Shown piece by piece: positions 34,193-41,561 of a stretch of 64,000 bases of DNA. The notes below the pieces were generated by a model. The model saw nothing but the letters and a program-made list of their open reading frames with translations. It was not told the origin of the DNA and ran no database searches. Origin of the DNA: G963717155 sp963717155. GTDB taxonomy: Bacteria; Actinomycetota; Thermoleophilia; Gaiellales; JALYLC01. The first letter of the stretch is position 1; the number at the start of each line of letters is the position of its first letter. Position numbers and translations under genes: made by a program. Location: contig OY970326.1 in the NCBI GenBank assembly GCA_963717155.1, positions 3,286,001-3,350,000 on the forward strand. The letters run 5' to 3'.

Positions 34193-34396
34193 CTAGTCGC
34201 GCAGGCTGGCGCCCGGCTCGACTCTCGGCGTGCGACGGAACGCCGACGCGATCCGTGCGGTGAGCGTCACTCGGGGCGGTTCCTCGCGAGCCACGGCATT
34301 CCGCCGCATCGTGTCGAGCTGTGTGGCCTCGTACTCGTGCGCCGTGCGGATGCGTGCCGATCGCGCACGCGCGCTGTTGGACCCATCGTGCTGCAT
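34193..34396 (-). CDS. Small basic hypothetical protein
   Basis: A 67-residue, Arg-rich protein with no signal peptide or membrane segment. The start (ATG at 34396) is supported by GAAGGAG with seven bases of spacing. HEYEATQLDTMRRNAVAREE suggests a helix. The family is unknown to me. It probably forms an operon with the winged-helix gene at 33835. Confidence 0.55.
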   Translation of the reverse strand: MQHDGSNSARARSARIRTAHEYEATQLDTMRRNAVAREEPPRVTLTARIASAFRRTPRVEPGASLRD

Positions 34397-34531
34397 GAAC
34401 GTGCTCCTTCGCCTCTGCACCGTGGCATCTGCACATCGGGGTCCATCGTGCGGATGCGGCGCTCCATGACCGCTCTACGTCCGCTCTATGGCCGAGTCGG
34501 ACAGCTATGGGTCACGTGGGGCTAGAATTGC

Positions 34532-34804
34532 CTAGATGTCGGAGTAAGGCGGATCGAGCATCGTGTCCGGCACCCACAGCACGCCCCGATCCGTCTCGAG
34601 GGCGAGATCCCAGACCACCGCGCGCGTGCCGGCGTCCGTCGAGATGAGGCCGTCATGGGTGGTCGGGCGCACGGCGACCGCGCGGTACTCGCGGCCCTCC
34701 TCGAGCGCGTCGGGCGCGGTGACGGGTGTGCCGTCCTCGTAGGCCGCGAAGGACGCATCGAACGCAGGATTGATGTGGAACAGCTGATCGATGGGCTGCG
34801 TCAT
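34532..34804 (-). CDS. Hypothetical protein
   Basis: A 90-residue acidic protein (MTQPIDQLFHINPAFDASFA start) with beta-strand-like stretches (REYRAVAVRPTTHDG, RAVVWDLALETDRGVLWVPD). No family is recognised. On the minus strand TAGCGT lies six bases before the ATG at 34804, in line with the leaderless pattern of this window. It is divergent from the GT51 gene with a 35-base gap. Confidence 0.5.
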   Translation of the reverse strand: MTQPIDQLFHINPAFDASFAAYEDGTPVTAPDALEEGREYRAVAVRPTTHDGLISTDAGTRAVVWDLALETDRGVLWVPDTMLDPPYSDI

Positions 34805-34839
34805 GCGCACACGCTACCGACTGTCGCCACGGGGGCGCC

Positions 34840-35775
34840 ATGCGACGTCACTGGATAGTCGCCGGAGTCCTCCCCGTTGTGCTCGGCGCATGCCTCCTGG
34901 CGTTCGCCCTCGCGTGGACGACGACCCCGGGGGTCGGAGGCCTCACGCGCCGCGTCGCGCAGCACGCCTCGGTCGAGGGCGCACGCGCGGTGCCTCTGAG
35001 CTCGGTCACCCCCGTCACCGTCGACGCTCTGGTCGCAACCGAGGACGAGCGGTACTGGAAGAACTCCGGCATCGACATCATCGGTCTCATGCGGGCGATC
35101 CCGTACGACGTCACGCACCTCTCCCTGGCTCAGGGCGGCAGCACGCTGACCGAGCAACTGGCGAAGAACCTGTGGCTCGGCGGCAGCGACGGGAACGCCT
35201 GGACGAAGCTGCAGGACATGGCGTTGGCGCTCAAGCTGAACGAGCGCTACTCCAAGGACGCGATCCTCGACGCGTACCTGAACACGGCGTACTTCGGCGA
35301 CGGCAGCTACGGCATCGACAGCGCGAGCCGCCGCTACTTCGGCGTCGCGCCGCGAGCGCTCGACCCCGCCCAGGCGACGGTCCTGGTGGGGCTCGTCCAG
35401 GCACCGTCGAGCTATGACCCCTACGCGCACCCGGCGGCAGCGCGTACGCGCCAGGTCGACGTCCTTCGCTCGCTCGTGCGCGTCGGCAAGCTGCGGGCGC
35501 CGCAGGCGGCGCGCCTGCTGGCCGAACCGCTGCGCCTGGCCAACGGCCGCATCGTGCCGGGGATCACCGGGGTCGACCTCTCGCCGGGACCTCCAATCGC
35601 CTGGCGCGGCATCGCCGTCGCGATCGTTGCTGCCCTCGCAGGTCTCGCGGCGGTAGCGACCCGTCGTCTGGCGAGAGCCCGGCACCCGCTCATCGCTCAC
35701 GCAGCCACGCTCGTGGCGGTCTGCCTCCTCGGGGCCGCGGTCGTGGCCGCGGTGAGATCATTCCGCGTCGTCTGA
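34840..35775 (+). CDS. Monofunctional GT51 peptidoglycan glycosyltransferase with extra C-terminal helices
   Basis: A 311-residue membrane protein. One helix (WIVAGVLPVVLGACLLAFALA, residues 5-25) precedes a GT51 domain with the family motifs: VATEDERYW (Glu is the expected catalytic residue), GGSTLTEQLAKNL, KLNERYSKDAILDAYLN and YFGDGSYGID. This domain polymerises lipid II. There is no transpeptidase domain; instead two hydrophobic segments (GIAVAIVAALAGLAAVA, LVAVCLLGAAVVAAV) end the protein, which is not the usual MtgA layout. Its end overlaps an antisense mmcQ-like remnant. Confidence 0.88.
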   Translation: MRRHWIVAGVLPVVLGACLLAFALAWTTTPGVGGLTRRVAQHASVEGARAVPLSSVTPVTVDALVATEDERYWKNSGIDIIGLMRAIPYDVTHLSLAQGGSTLTEQLAKNLWLGGSDGNAWTKLQDMALALKLNERYSKDAILDAYLNTAYFGDGSYGIDSASRRYFGVAPRALDPAQATVLVGLVQAPSSYDPYAHPAAARTRQVDVLRSLVRVGKLRAPQAARLLAEPLRLANGRIVPGITGVDLSPGPPIAWRGIAVAIVAALAGLAAVATRRLARARHPLIAHAATLVAVCLLGAAVVAAVRSFRVV

Positions 35776-35969
35776 GAAGGAGTCGACGAGCGCGCGCGGC
35801 GCCTGGCAGCACCACGCGCCGACGATTAGCTCTTCGAGCTCCTCGACGTCGATCAGGGGCAGGCGGACGAGCACTGCCGGGAACCCGTTGTAGTGCGGCT
35901 CGGTGAAGAACCTCTCCTTGTCTCGGGAAGGGCCAATGCGATACGGCGCACGTCTTCCTGATCAGCCAT
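35758..35969 (-). pseudogene. MmcQ/YjbR-like gene remnant (internal deletion plus frameshift)
   Basis: The minus strand begins MADQEDVRRIALALPETR, the usual start of MmcQ/YjbR (DUF661-type) proteins, then a different frame reads ERFFTEPHYNGFPAVLVRLP and continues to a TGA at 35758. The central portion (about 40 residues with the family's FRVxGKIFA segment) is missing, and the joint is out of frame. An intact family member is about 110-120 residues. It overlaps the last 18 bases of the GT51 gene on the other strand. Confidence 0.6.
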
Positions 35970-36088
35970 CCAACCTCCAGCCGCTGAAACCCGACGAGGA
36001 GATTGTGCCTCGCGACGCCGACACCATCCGATCGATCCGATCGGCGGCTCCGGACGTATCTCGCACGACGACCCGATGGAGGCTCTCC

Positions 36089-37033
36089 GTGCGGCACCGG
36101 CTGCTCGTGTGCGCTCTTGTGCTCCTCGCAACGCCCGCCATGGCTCTCGCAGCCGTGCCGGTGAGACAGACTGCTGTCGTGCTGAGCGTGCTGTCCGATC
36201 GGCACGTCCTCCGGCTCGTCGAGGGACCGCGCGTGGTCGACGCGTCGTACCGAAGGTCCCTCCCGAGCGGTGTGAGCGCGGGTGCCCGGGTCACCTTCGC
36301 GATCTCGGGCAACCACGTCGTCCATCTGGTTCCGAGCGGTCGCGCCGACCATGTGAGCGTCTTCGGGTTCGTCGTGCGCGAGGGTAAGACGCTCGAGCTG
36401 CGTCTGGCCGACGGGAGCCTCCTCGACGCACCGAGATCGAGCCGGTTGAAGGTCGGCGCGCTCGCACACGTGCTGGTGCGATTCAACACGACGGGCCCCA
36501 CGGTCGTGGTGCCCGCTCCACCGAGCTCGGGGGGCGCGCCGGCCGCTCCGCACAAGCCCGGGTCACCCGGCGCATCGCATTGCGCGCGGACGGACTGCAG
36601 CTTCGACGTGACGGGCATCGTCGCCGCGGTTGCGAACACGGGTGCGCTCACGATCAACCCGCTCGCCGGCGGCGACCCGGTGACGGTGGATCCGGGACAG
36701 ATCGCCGTGGCCGGTGTCTCCGTCGGTGATTTCGTTCACGTCGTCGGCACCCAGAGCGCCGCCACGGGGGCCGACACGATCACGAGCCTCGTCGAGCTCC
36801 CCGGGTGCGACAACCTCGACTGCTCGGTGAACCTCGACGTCTACGTCGACGAGGTCGATCCGGGCAGTCTCATCGTCGAGGACGACGCCGGCGACCAGTA
36901 CCAGATCAGCGCGCCCGCCCAGCAGCTGACCGGTGTCCAGGTCGGAGATGGCATCCACGTCGTCGGCACGCAGGACCCGACGACCGGCAACTACACGGCA
37001 ACCCAGATCACGGTGACCTCGACGAGCGCCTAG
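36089..37033 (+). CDS. Secreted protein with repeated OB-like (DUF5666-type) domains
   Basis: A 314-residue exported protein. GTG at 36089 follows GGAGG by six bases; LLVCALVLLATPAMALA is the signal peptide. The mature part has about three similar beta units: one near residues 35-120, then CSFDVTGIVAAVANTGALTI and CSVNLDVYVDEVDPGSLIV, each closing with VGDxVHVVGTQ. This pattern resembles DUF5666-type small beta barrels. A Pro/Ser/Gly linker (PAPPSSGGAPAAPHKPG) separates the first unit from the others. The function is unknown. Confidence 0.7.
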   Translation: MRHRLLVCALVLLATPAMALAAVPVRQTAVVLSVLSDRHVLRLVEGPRVVDASYRRSLPSGVSAGARVTFAISGNHVVHLVPSGRADHVSVFGFVVREGKTLELRLADGSLLDAPRSSRLKVGALAHVLVRFNTTGPTVVVPAPPSSGGAPAAPHKPGSPGASHCARTDCSFDVTGIVAAVANTGALTINPLAGGDPVTVDPGQIAVAGVSVGDFVHVVGTQSAATGADTITSLVELPGCDNLDCSVNLDVYVDEVDPGSLIVEDDAGDQYQISAPAQQLTGVQVGDGIHVVGTQDPTTGNYTATQITVTSTSA

Positions 37034-38031
37034 TAGGGCGCGAACGCGATCGAGCCCTCGGCGTGCGCGCCGGTAGGCCCGGCGGCAACGGGACGCACGC
37101 GGCAGGTCGGCGCGCACCGCACGTCGATCGTCGTCGCGCCACCCTCCAGCGCCACGAGGAGGTCGCCGGGTGCGACGCCAGCGGCACGTAGCCCATCGCG
37201 CGTGAGACGCAGGACAGCGTCGTGTCCCGGATGTTTGTTCCCCGGTGAGCGGCGGTCTGAGAGGTACGCATTGCCGAGCGCCGCGGGGACGATGCCGAGG
37301 CTCTCGACGCCGATGTCGCCCCCGGCAGGCTCGCCCGGGTCGACGACGTCCAAGACGGCGCCCGAAGGGGTCAGTGCGAGCAGCCGTCCATCGACCTCGT
37401 CGGGTGCGAGCAGGTCGCCCGCGAAGGCGCCGAACCCGGCGGGCGCGATTGCGAGTCCACCCTCCATGTGGGGCGCGGTGTGGGTGAGCGTGCGCGTACG
37501 CCCGCGACAATCAACCGTGACGAGCACTCCCTGGCCGCCGGCTGTCAGGCCAACGACCAGCAGCTGGCCACCGAAGCGGCCAGCCGTGTCGAACGCGATC
37601 CCGTTGAGCGTCCGGACACCCGGCACTGCCGCAAGCTGGCGGACTCGTCCACCCGGCGTGATCGCGACGACTGCGGTGCGACCTGCAGGCACGATCGCGT
37701 AGACCGTGTCGCGTGGGAACGTGCAGCTCGCGGAGGGCACGCGCTGCTGCGCCCCGGCGAGTGCGATGTAGGGCTCGAGCTTCGCGCTCGCCGCGTATGA
37801 CGCGGGGTACGGCGAGAGCCGGCCATCCGCCGGTCGCATCAGAAAGAGCTTCCCGCGCGCCGCCACCACGAAGCGGCCGTCGGCGCGTGGCCCCACGATG
37901 TCGACGACGCCGTGCACGGTGCGCCAACGCTGCCATGTCGATGTCTGGGCGTCGCGCGCGCCGACGGGCGAGGCCACACCCAGCCCGACCGCGAGGCCCA
38001 CGATGCCGATGGCGGCGACATGCGCACGCAC
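37030..38031 (-). CDS. Secreted beta-propeller-like protein
   Basis: A 333-residue exported protein: VAAIGIVGLAVGLGVASPVGA signal peptide, then blade-like repeats (GVVDIVGPRADGRFVVAARG, AVVAITPGGRVRQLAAVPG, GRLLALTPSGAVLDVVDPG) typical of NHL/SMP-30-like propellers. Paired cysteines occur near ASCTFP, VDCRG and APTCRV. TAGGCT is seven bases before the GTG at 38031, so the message is probably leaderless. It overlaps the OB-like gene by four bases at the stops. Confidence 0.72.
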   Translation of the reverse strand: MRAHVAAIGIVGLAVGLGVASPVGARDAQTSTWQRWRTVHGVVDIVGPRADGRFVVAARGKLFLMRPADGRLSPYPASYAASAKLEPYIALAGAQQRVPSASCTFPRDTVYAIVPAGRTAVVAITPGGRVRQLAAVPGVRTLNGIAFDTAGRFGGQLLVVGLTAGGQGVLVTVDCRGRTRTLTHTAPHMEGGLAIAPAGFGAFAGDLLAPDEVDGRLLALTPSGAVLDVVDPGEPAGGDIGVESLGIVPAALGNAYLSDRRSPGNKHPGHDAVLRLTRDGLRAAGVAPGDLLVALEGGATTIDVRCAPTCRVRPVAAGPTGAHAEGSIAFAPY

Positions 38032-38038
38032 GGGATTT

Positions 38039-38044
38039 AGCCTA
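38039..38044 (-). promoter_or_regulatory. Leaderless-type -10 element (TAGGCT)
   Basis: On the minus strand TAGGCT ends seven bases before the GTG at 38031; the same hexamer and distance occur before the HNH gene at 27481. No convincing -35 was found. Confidence 0.45.
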
Positions 38045-38081
38045 GCGCGCTGAAGTGCGACGCTTTGAAGACGCCATCAGG

Positions 38082-38119
38082 CCCCGGCCGGGGGCCTCCG
38101 TGGAGGCCCCCGGCCGGGG
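38082..38119 (-). terminator. Perfect 18-bp hairpin terminator
   Basis: CCCCGGCCGGGGGCCTCC (38082-38099) and GGAGGCCCCCGGCCGGGG (38102-38119) are exact complements with a two-base gap. It begins six bases after the stop of the RTX-like gene and is the strongest hairpin in the window. Confidence 0.8.
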
Positions 38120-38125
38120 TATTGC

Positions 38126-40525
38126 CTAGTCCTGGATCAGGACGTTGTTTCCGGGCCCACCGTCGAGGACATCGATGCCGGGGCCCCCGTTCAGCACGTC
38201 GTTGCCGTCGCCGCCCAGCAGGACGTCGTTGCCGGCGCTGCCGATCAGCACGTCCGCGCCAGCCCCTCCGTCCTCGGTGAGCGCGAGCGAGCTGGCCGCG
38301 AGGCCCGTGGCCTCGACCACGTCGTCGCCTCCGATCGCATCGACGCTGAGCGCGTCGTTGGCGGGCTCGGCGCCCGCGATGTTCACCGCCGCGGCGAGGC
38401 CGATCACGCTGACTGCGCCGTTGCCACCCGCGACGTGGATCGAGTCGCTGTGGTTGGTGGCGTTGACGATCACGTGGTCGGCCGCGCCGTCCCCGACGCC
38501 GCTCCCGGGAGTGGCCGCGAGGTCGGTGTTCACGGTCGTCACGCCGGTGCCGCTCAGGTCGTCGACCTTGACGGTGTCTGCGCCGCCCAGGGTGTTGAGG
38601 TCGACCTGCTCCACGCCGTTCGTGTCCATCGTGATGGACGCGACATCGCGGAAGAGCCTCAGCCGGCTTCCGTTGGCCGATAGCTCGATGTTCTCCGCCA
38701 CGCTGGCCCCGTTGAACAGCATCGTGTCGGTTCCGGCCTGACCCTCGACGGTATCGCTGCCGTCGCCGGGGTTCCACACGAACGTGTCGTCGCCGCCGCC
38801 GAGGAAGGCAGCGTCGTTCCCTCGTCCGCCATTCACGAGGTCGCTGCCCTTGGAGCCGGTCAGCACGTCCGCGTCGTCACCGCCGTTGATCTCGAGCTTG
38901 ATCGCACTCGCCGCGAGACGCGAGGCATCGACCGTGTCGGCGCCGGCCAGCGCGTTCACCGTCAGCGTGTCGTTCGCGGGCTCGGCGTTCTTCACGCTCA
39001 CCACCGTGGCCAGTCCGGTCACGCAGGCGTTGCCGTTGCTGCCGGCGACCTTGATCCCATCGGCGGCGTTCGTGCCGTTGACGACCACGTGGTCGGCCTG
39101 GCCGTCACCGGCACCGAGGTCCACGTTCACCTTGGTGACGCCCGCCCCGGTCAGGTCGTTGGTCGTGACCGTGTCGGCGCCGCCGAGGGCGTTGACGTTG
39201 ACCTGCTCCACGCCGTTGGTGTCCATCGTGATCGAGCCGACGTCGCGGAACAGCCTGAGGCGGGTTCCGTTTGCCGACAGGTCGATCTTCTCGGAGACGT
39301 TGGCGCCGTTGAAGACCATCGTGTCGGTGCCGTCCTGACCCTCGACGATGTCACTGCCATCGCCCGGATCCCAGACGAAGGAGTCATTGCCGGCGCCGAG
39401 CAGTGCGGTGTCCGCTCCGCCGTTGCCGTCGATCGAGTCGTTTCCGTCGCCGCCGATCAGGGTGTCGTTGCCGGCGCTGCCGGCGACGTTGTCGTTTCCT
39501 GCGCCGGCATCGACAGTCAGCTTCAGCGAGCTAGCAGCGAGCGCGGACGCGTCGATGCTGTCGTTTCCGCCCTGTGCGTTGATCGTGAGCGCGTCGTTCG
39601 CCGGCTCGGCACCGGCGATGTTCACCGCCGCGGCGAGGCCGGTCACACCGACCGCGCCGGCACTGCCGGCGACGGCGATCTTGTCCCTGCCGTCGCTGCC
39701 GTCCACGATCACGTGATCCGCCTGGCCATCGTTGGCGCCAAGGTCGACGTTCAGCGAGTCGAGGCTCGTCTTGCCGATGTCGTTGACGGTGACCGTGTCT
39801 GCGCCACCGAGGGCGTTCAGGTCGACCTGCTCGAGGCCGCTGGTGTCCATCGTGATACCTGCGACGTCGCGGACGAGCTCGAGACGGTTTCCGTACGCCG
39901 ACAGATCGATCTTCTCGGGAACGTTGGCGCCGTTGAAGACCATCGTGTCGCTACCGGACTGGCCGTCGACGACATCGCTGCCATCGCCCGGATCCCACAC
40001 GAACGAGTCGTCCCCGGCGCCCATGCGTACGACGTCGTTGCCGCGCTTGCCGTCGATCGAGTCGTTCCCGGAGCCGCCGACCAGGGTCTCGGCGCCGGAT
40101 CCGCCGACGAGACGATCGTCCCCGGAGCCGCCGTCGATCGTCGTCGGGATGCTGTCGGTGAAGATCCCGTTGGACTCGTCGATCGTGACGGAGTCGTCAC
40201 CGCTCCTGGCGTCGACCTCGATGTCCTTCACGTCGGCGCGGTTGAAGCTGAACTCGGCAGTGCCGTCGTTGACGATGTCGACGAGCAGCGTGCCCGGCTG
40301 GCCTTTCTGGAGGCGCAGCGTGATCGTGTCGTTCGCGCTGGTGCCCGCGACCGAGAGTACCCCGTTCTGGAGCCTGGGCTGCTTGATCTGCGAGGCGTTG
40401 CTGATGTCGTCGGTCGCTGCGGCGCTCGCCGGGGCGGACGCGATCCCCACGGCAGCGGCCATCACCGCGGCCGACGCGGCGAGTCGCGCGGCGCGGCGCT
40501 TCTTGAGTCGTGCACGCTTGTTCAT
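38126..40525 (-). CDS. Secreted RTX-like calcium-binding repeat protein
   Basis: A 799-residue exported protein with a basic start and signal peptide (LAASAAVMAAAVGIASAPASA). RTX-type nonapeptides (GGSGDDRLVGGSGAETLVGG; GSAGNDTLIGGDGNDSIDG; final LLGGDGNDVLNGGPGIDVL) alternate with a longer unit beginning DSFVWDPGDGSD. That unit occurs three times at spacings of 624 and 597 bases, so the body is three tandem copies of about 200 residues. Such proteins bind calcium outside the cell. No protease or lipase domain and no type I secretion genes are present; a signal peptide implies Sec export. Confidence 0.85.
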   Translation of the reverse strand: MNKRARLKKRRAARLAASAAVMAAAVGIASAPASAAATDDISNASQIKQPRLQNGVLSVAGTSANDTITLRLQKGQPGTLLVDIVNDGTAEFSFNRADVKDIEVDARSGDDSVTIDESNGIFTDSIPTTIDGGSGDDRLVGGSGAETLVGGSGNDSIDGKRGNDVVRMGAGDDSFVWDPGDGSDVVDGQSGSDTMVFNGANVPEKIDLSAYGNRLELVRDVAGITMDTSGLEQVDLNALGGADTVTVNDIGKTSLDSLNVDLGANDGQADHVIVDGSDGRDKIAVAGSAGAVGVTGLAAAVNIAGAEPANDALTINAQGGNDSIDASALAASSLKLTVDAGAGNDNVAGSAGNDTLIGGDGNDSIDGNGGADTALLGAGNDSFVWDPGDGSDIVEGQDGTDTMVFNGANVSEKIDLSANGTRLRLFRDVGSITMDTNGVEQVNVNALGGADTVTTNDLTGAGVTKVNVDLGAGDGQADHVVVNGTNAADGIKVAGSNGNACVTGLATVVSVKNAEPANDTLTVNALAGADTVDASRLAASAIKLEINGGDDADVLTGSKGSDLVNGGRGNDAAFLGGGDDTFVWNPGDGSDTVEGQAGTDTMLFNGASVAENIELSANGSRLRLFRDVASITMDTNGVEQVDLNTLGGADTVKVDDLSGTGVTTVNTDLAATPGSGVGDGAADHVIVNATNHSDSIHVAGGNGAVSVIGLAAAVNIAGAEPANDALSVDAIGGDDVVEATGLAASSLALTEDGGAGADVLIGSAGNDVLLGGDGNDVLNGGPGIDVLDGGPGNNVLIQD

Positions 40526-40693
40526 GGTGTCACCTCTCTGGAATGCAATGAGCGTTGTCGAATCCCAAGGACGCCGCTCGCTTCCGCTTATTCCTGACCA
40601 GGTGATCCATCACGAGATGTGCACGGTCGATGACGATCGCTGATAGATGCTCGCGGGAGGAATCCGGAGGTTGACGCCGTGCGTTCCGGCTAG

Positions 40694-41248
40694 GTGCGCA
40701 CAGCGACCGCCAGTCTTGAACTTCGCCCTGCCGTCGCGACCCGTACGCACAGGCCAGCTGAACGCACGCTCGATCCTGCCCGGATCGGAGACCACATCGA
40801 TCGTCTCTACCGGGCCGCATGGGCCTTCTGCGGCTCACGCGAGGATGCCGAAGACCTCGTCCAGGAGACCTACACGCGCGTGCTCGACCGACCGCGTCTG
40901 CTCCGGAACGAGGACGACCTCGGCTACCTCCTGCGCGCCCTGCGCAACGTGTTCCTGACCCAGAAGCGGACGGAGACGCGCCGCGTCCGAACCGGCCCTC
41001 TCACCGACCGGCACGAGCACGTCGCGGACCCGTCGGCGCGCCAGCCGCAGACCGCGGTCGAGGCAGGCGAGCTCTACGCCGCGGTGGCGGCGCTCCCCGG
41101 CGACTTTCGAGACGTCCTCGTTGCCGTCGACATCACCGGCCTGTCGTACCGCGAGGCTGCGCGAGCGCTACGGATCCGCGAGGGGACCGTGATGAGCCGG
41201 CTCTACCGCGCACGCCAGCAGGTGGTGCGCCGTGTCGAAGGCAGCTGA
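40694..41248 (+). CDS. ECF-type RNA polymerase sigma factor
   Basis: A 184-residue group IV sigma factor. Region 2 is DHIDRLYRAAWAFCGSREDAEDLVQETYTRV with RALRNVFLTQKR after it; region 4 is AVAALPGDFRDVLVAVDITG, then YREAARALRIREGTVMSRLYRARQQV, a clear helix-turn-helix. GTG at 40694 is the assumed start; no ribosome site is seen, and a later start would remove only the poorly conserved first residues. A small anti-sigma-like gene lies convergently 12 bases downstream. Confidence 0.88.
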   Translation: MRTATASLELRPAVATRTHRPAERTLDPARIGDHIDRLYRAAWAFCGSREDAEDLVQETYTRVLDRPRLLRNEDDLGYLLRALRNVFLTQKRTETRRVRTGPLTDRHEHVADPSARQPQTAVEAGELYAAVAALPGDFRDVLVAVDITGLSYREAARALRIREGTVMSRLYRARQQVVRRVEGS

Positions 41249-41260
41249 GCGCCGGCTTTC

Positions 41261-41512
41261 TCAGCGTCCGCGCGAGGGCGACGGATGCTCGACGTGCTCA
41301 CGCAGGGCCGCGGGCGCGTCGACGCCGGCGGCGGCGCTCCGCGCGAGAGCGACCGCGCGCTCCTGCTCGGCGAGCCGGTCGGCGAGCTCGCGCGACGCAG
41401 CAACGCGGGCCTCGAGCACTGCTCGACGATCCGGCGAGAGCGACCCGTCAGCGAGTGCCGCCAGCTCGGCGATGTCGGAATCGCCTGTCTCCTCACGTCG
41501 TCGAAGTCTCAT
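41261..41512 (-). CDS. Small anti-sigma-like protein
   Basis: An 83-residue protein with a helical ELAALADGSLSPDRRAVLEARVAASRELADRLAEQE segment (given here in parts: ELAALADGSLSP, DRRAVLEARVAASREL, ADRLAEQE). This resembles the amino-terminal sigma-binding domain of anti-sigma factors without the zinc ligands (no HxxxCxxC). No membrane segment is present. It is convergent with the ECF gene, an unusual layout because such partners normally share an operon. It may bind that sigma factor; this is inference. Confidence 0.5.
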   Translation of the reverse strand: MRLRRREETGDSDIAELAALADGSLSPDRRAVLEARVAASRELADRLAEQERAVALARSAAAGVDAPAALREHVEHPSPSRGR

Positions 41513-41548
41513 CGACACACCGGAACTCTACGGTCGTTGGCGGTCGAG

Positions 41549-41554
41549 TAGCGT
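41549..41554 (+). promoter_or_regulatory. Leaderless-type -10 element (TAGCGT)
   Basis: TAGCGT ends seven bases before the ATG at 41562. GGAGG lies in the gap only two bases from the ATG, too close to act as a ribosome site. Confidence 0.45.
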
Positions 41555-41561
41555 GGAGGCG

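Noticed and set aside
38126..40525. CRISPR-like array
   Set aside because: The regular repeats are long, coding and translate to RTX units; there are no short identical repeats with unrelated spacers anywhere in the window.
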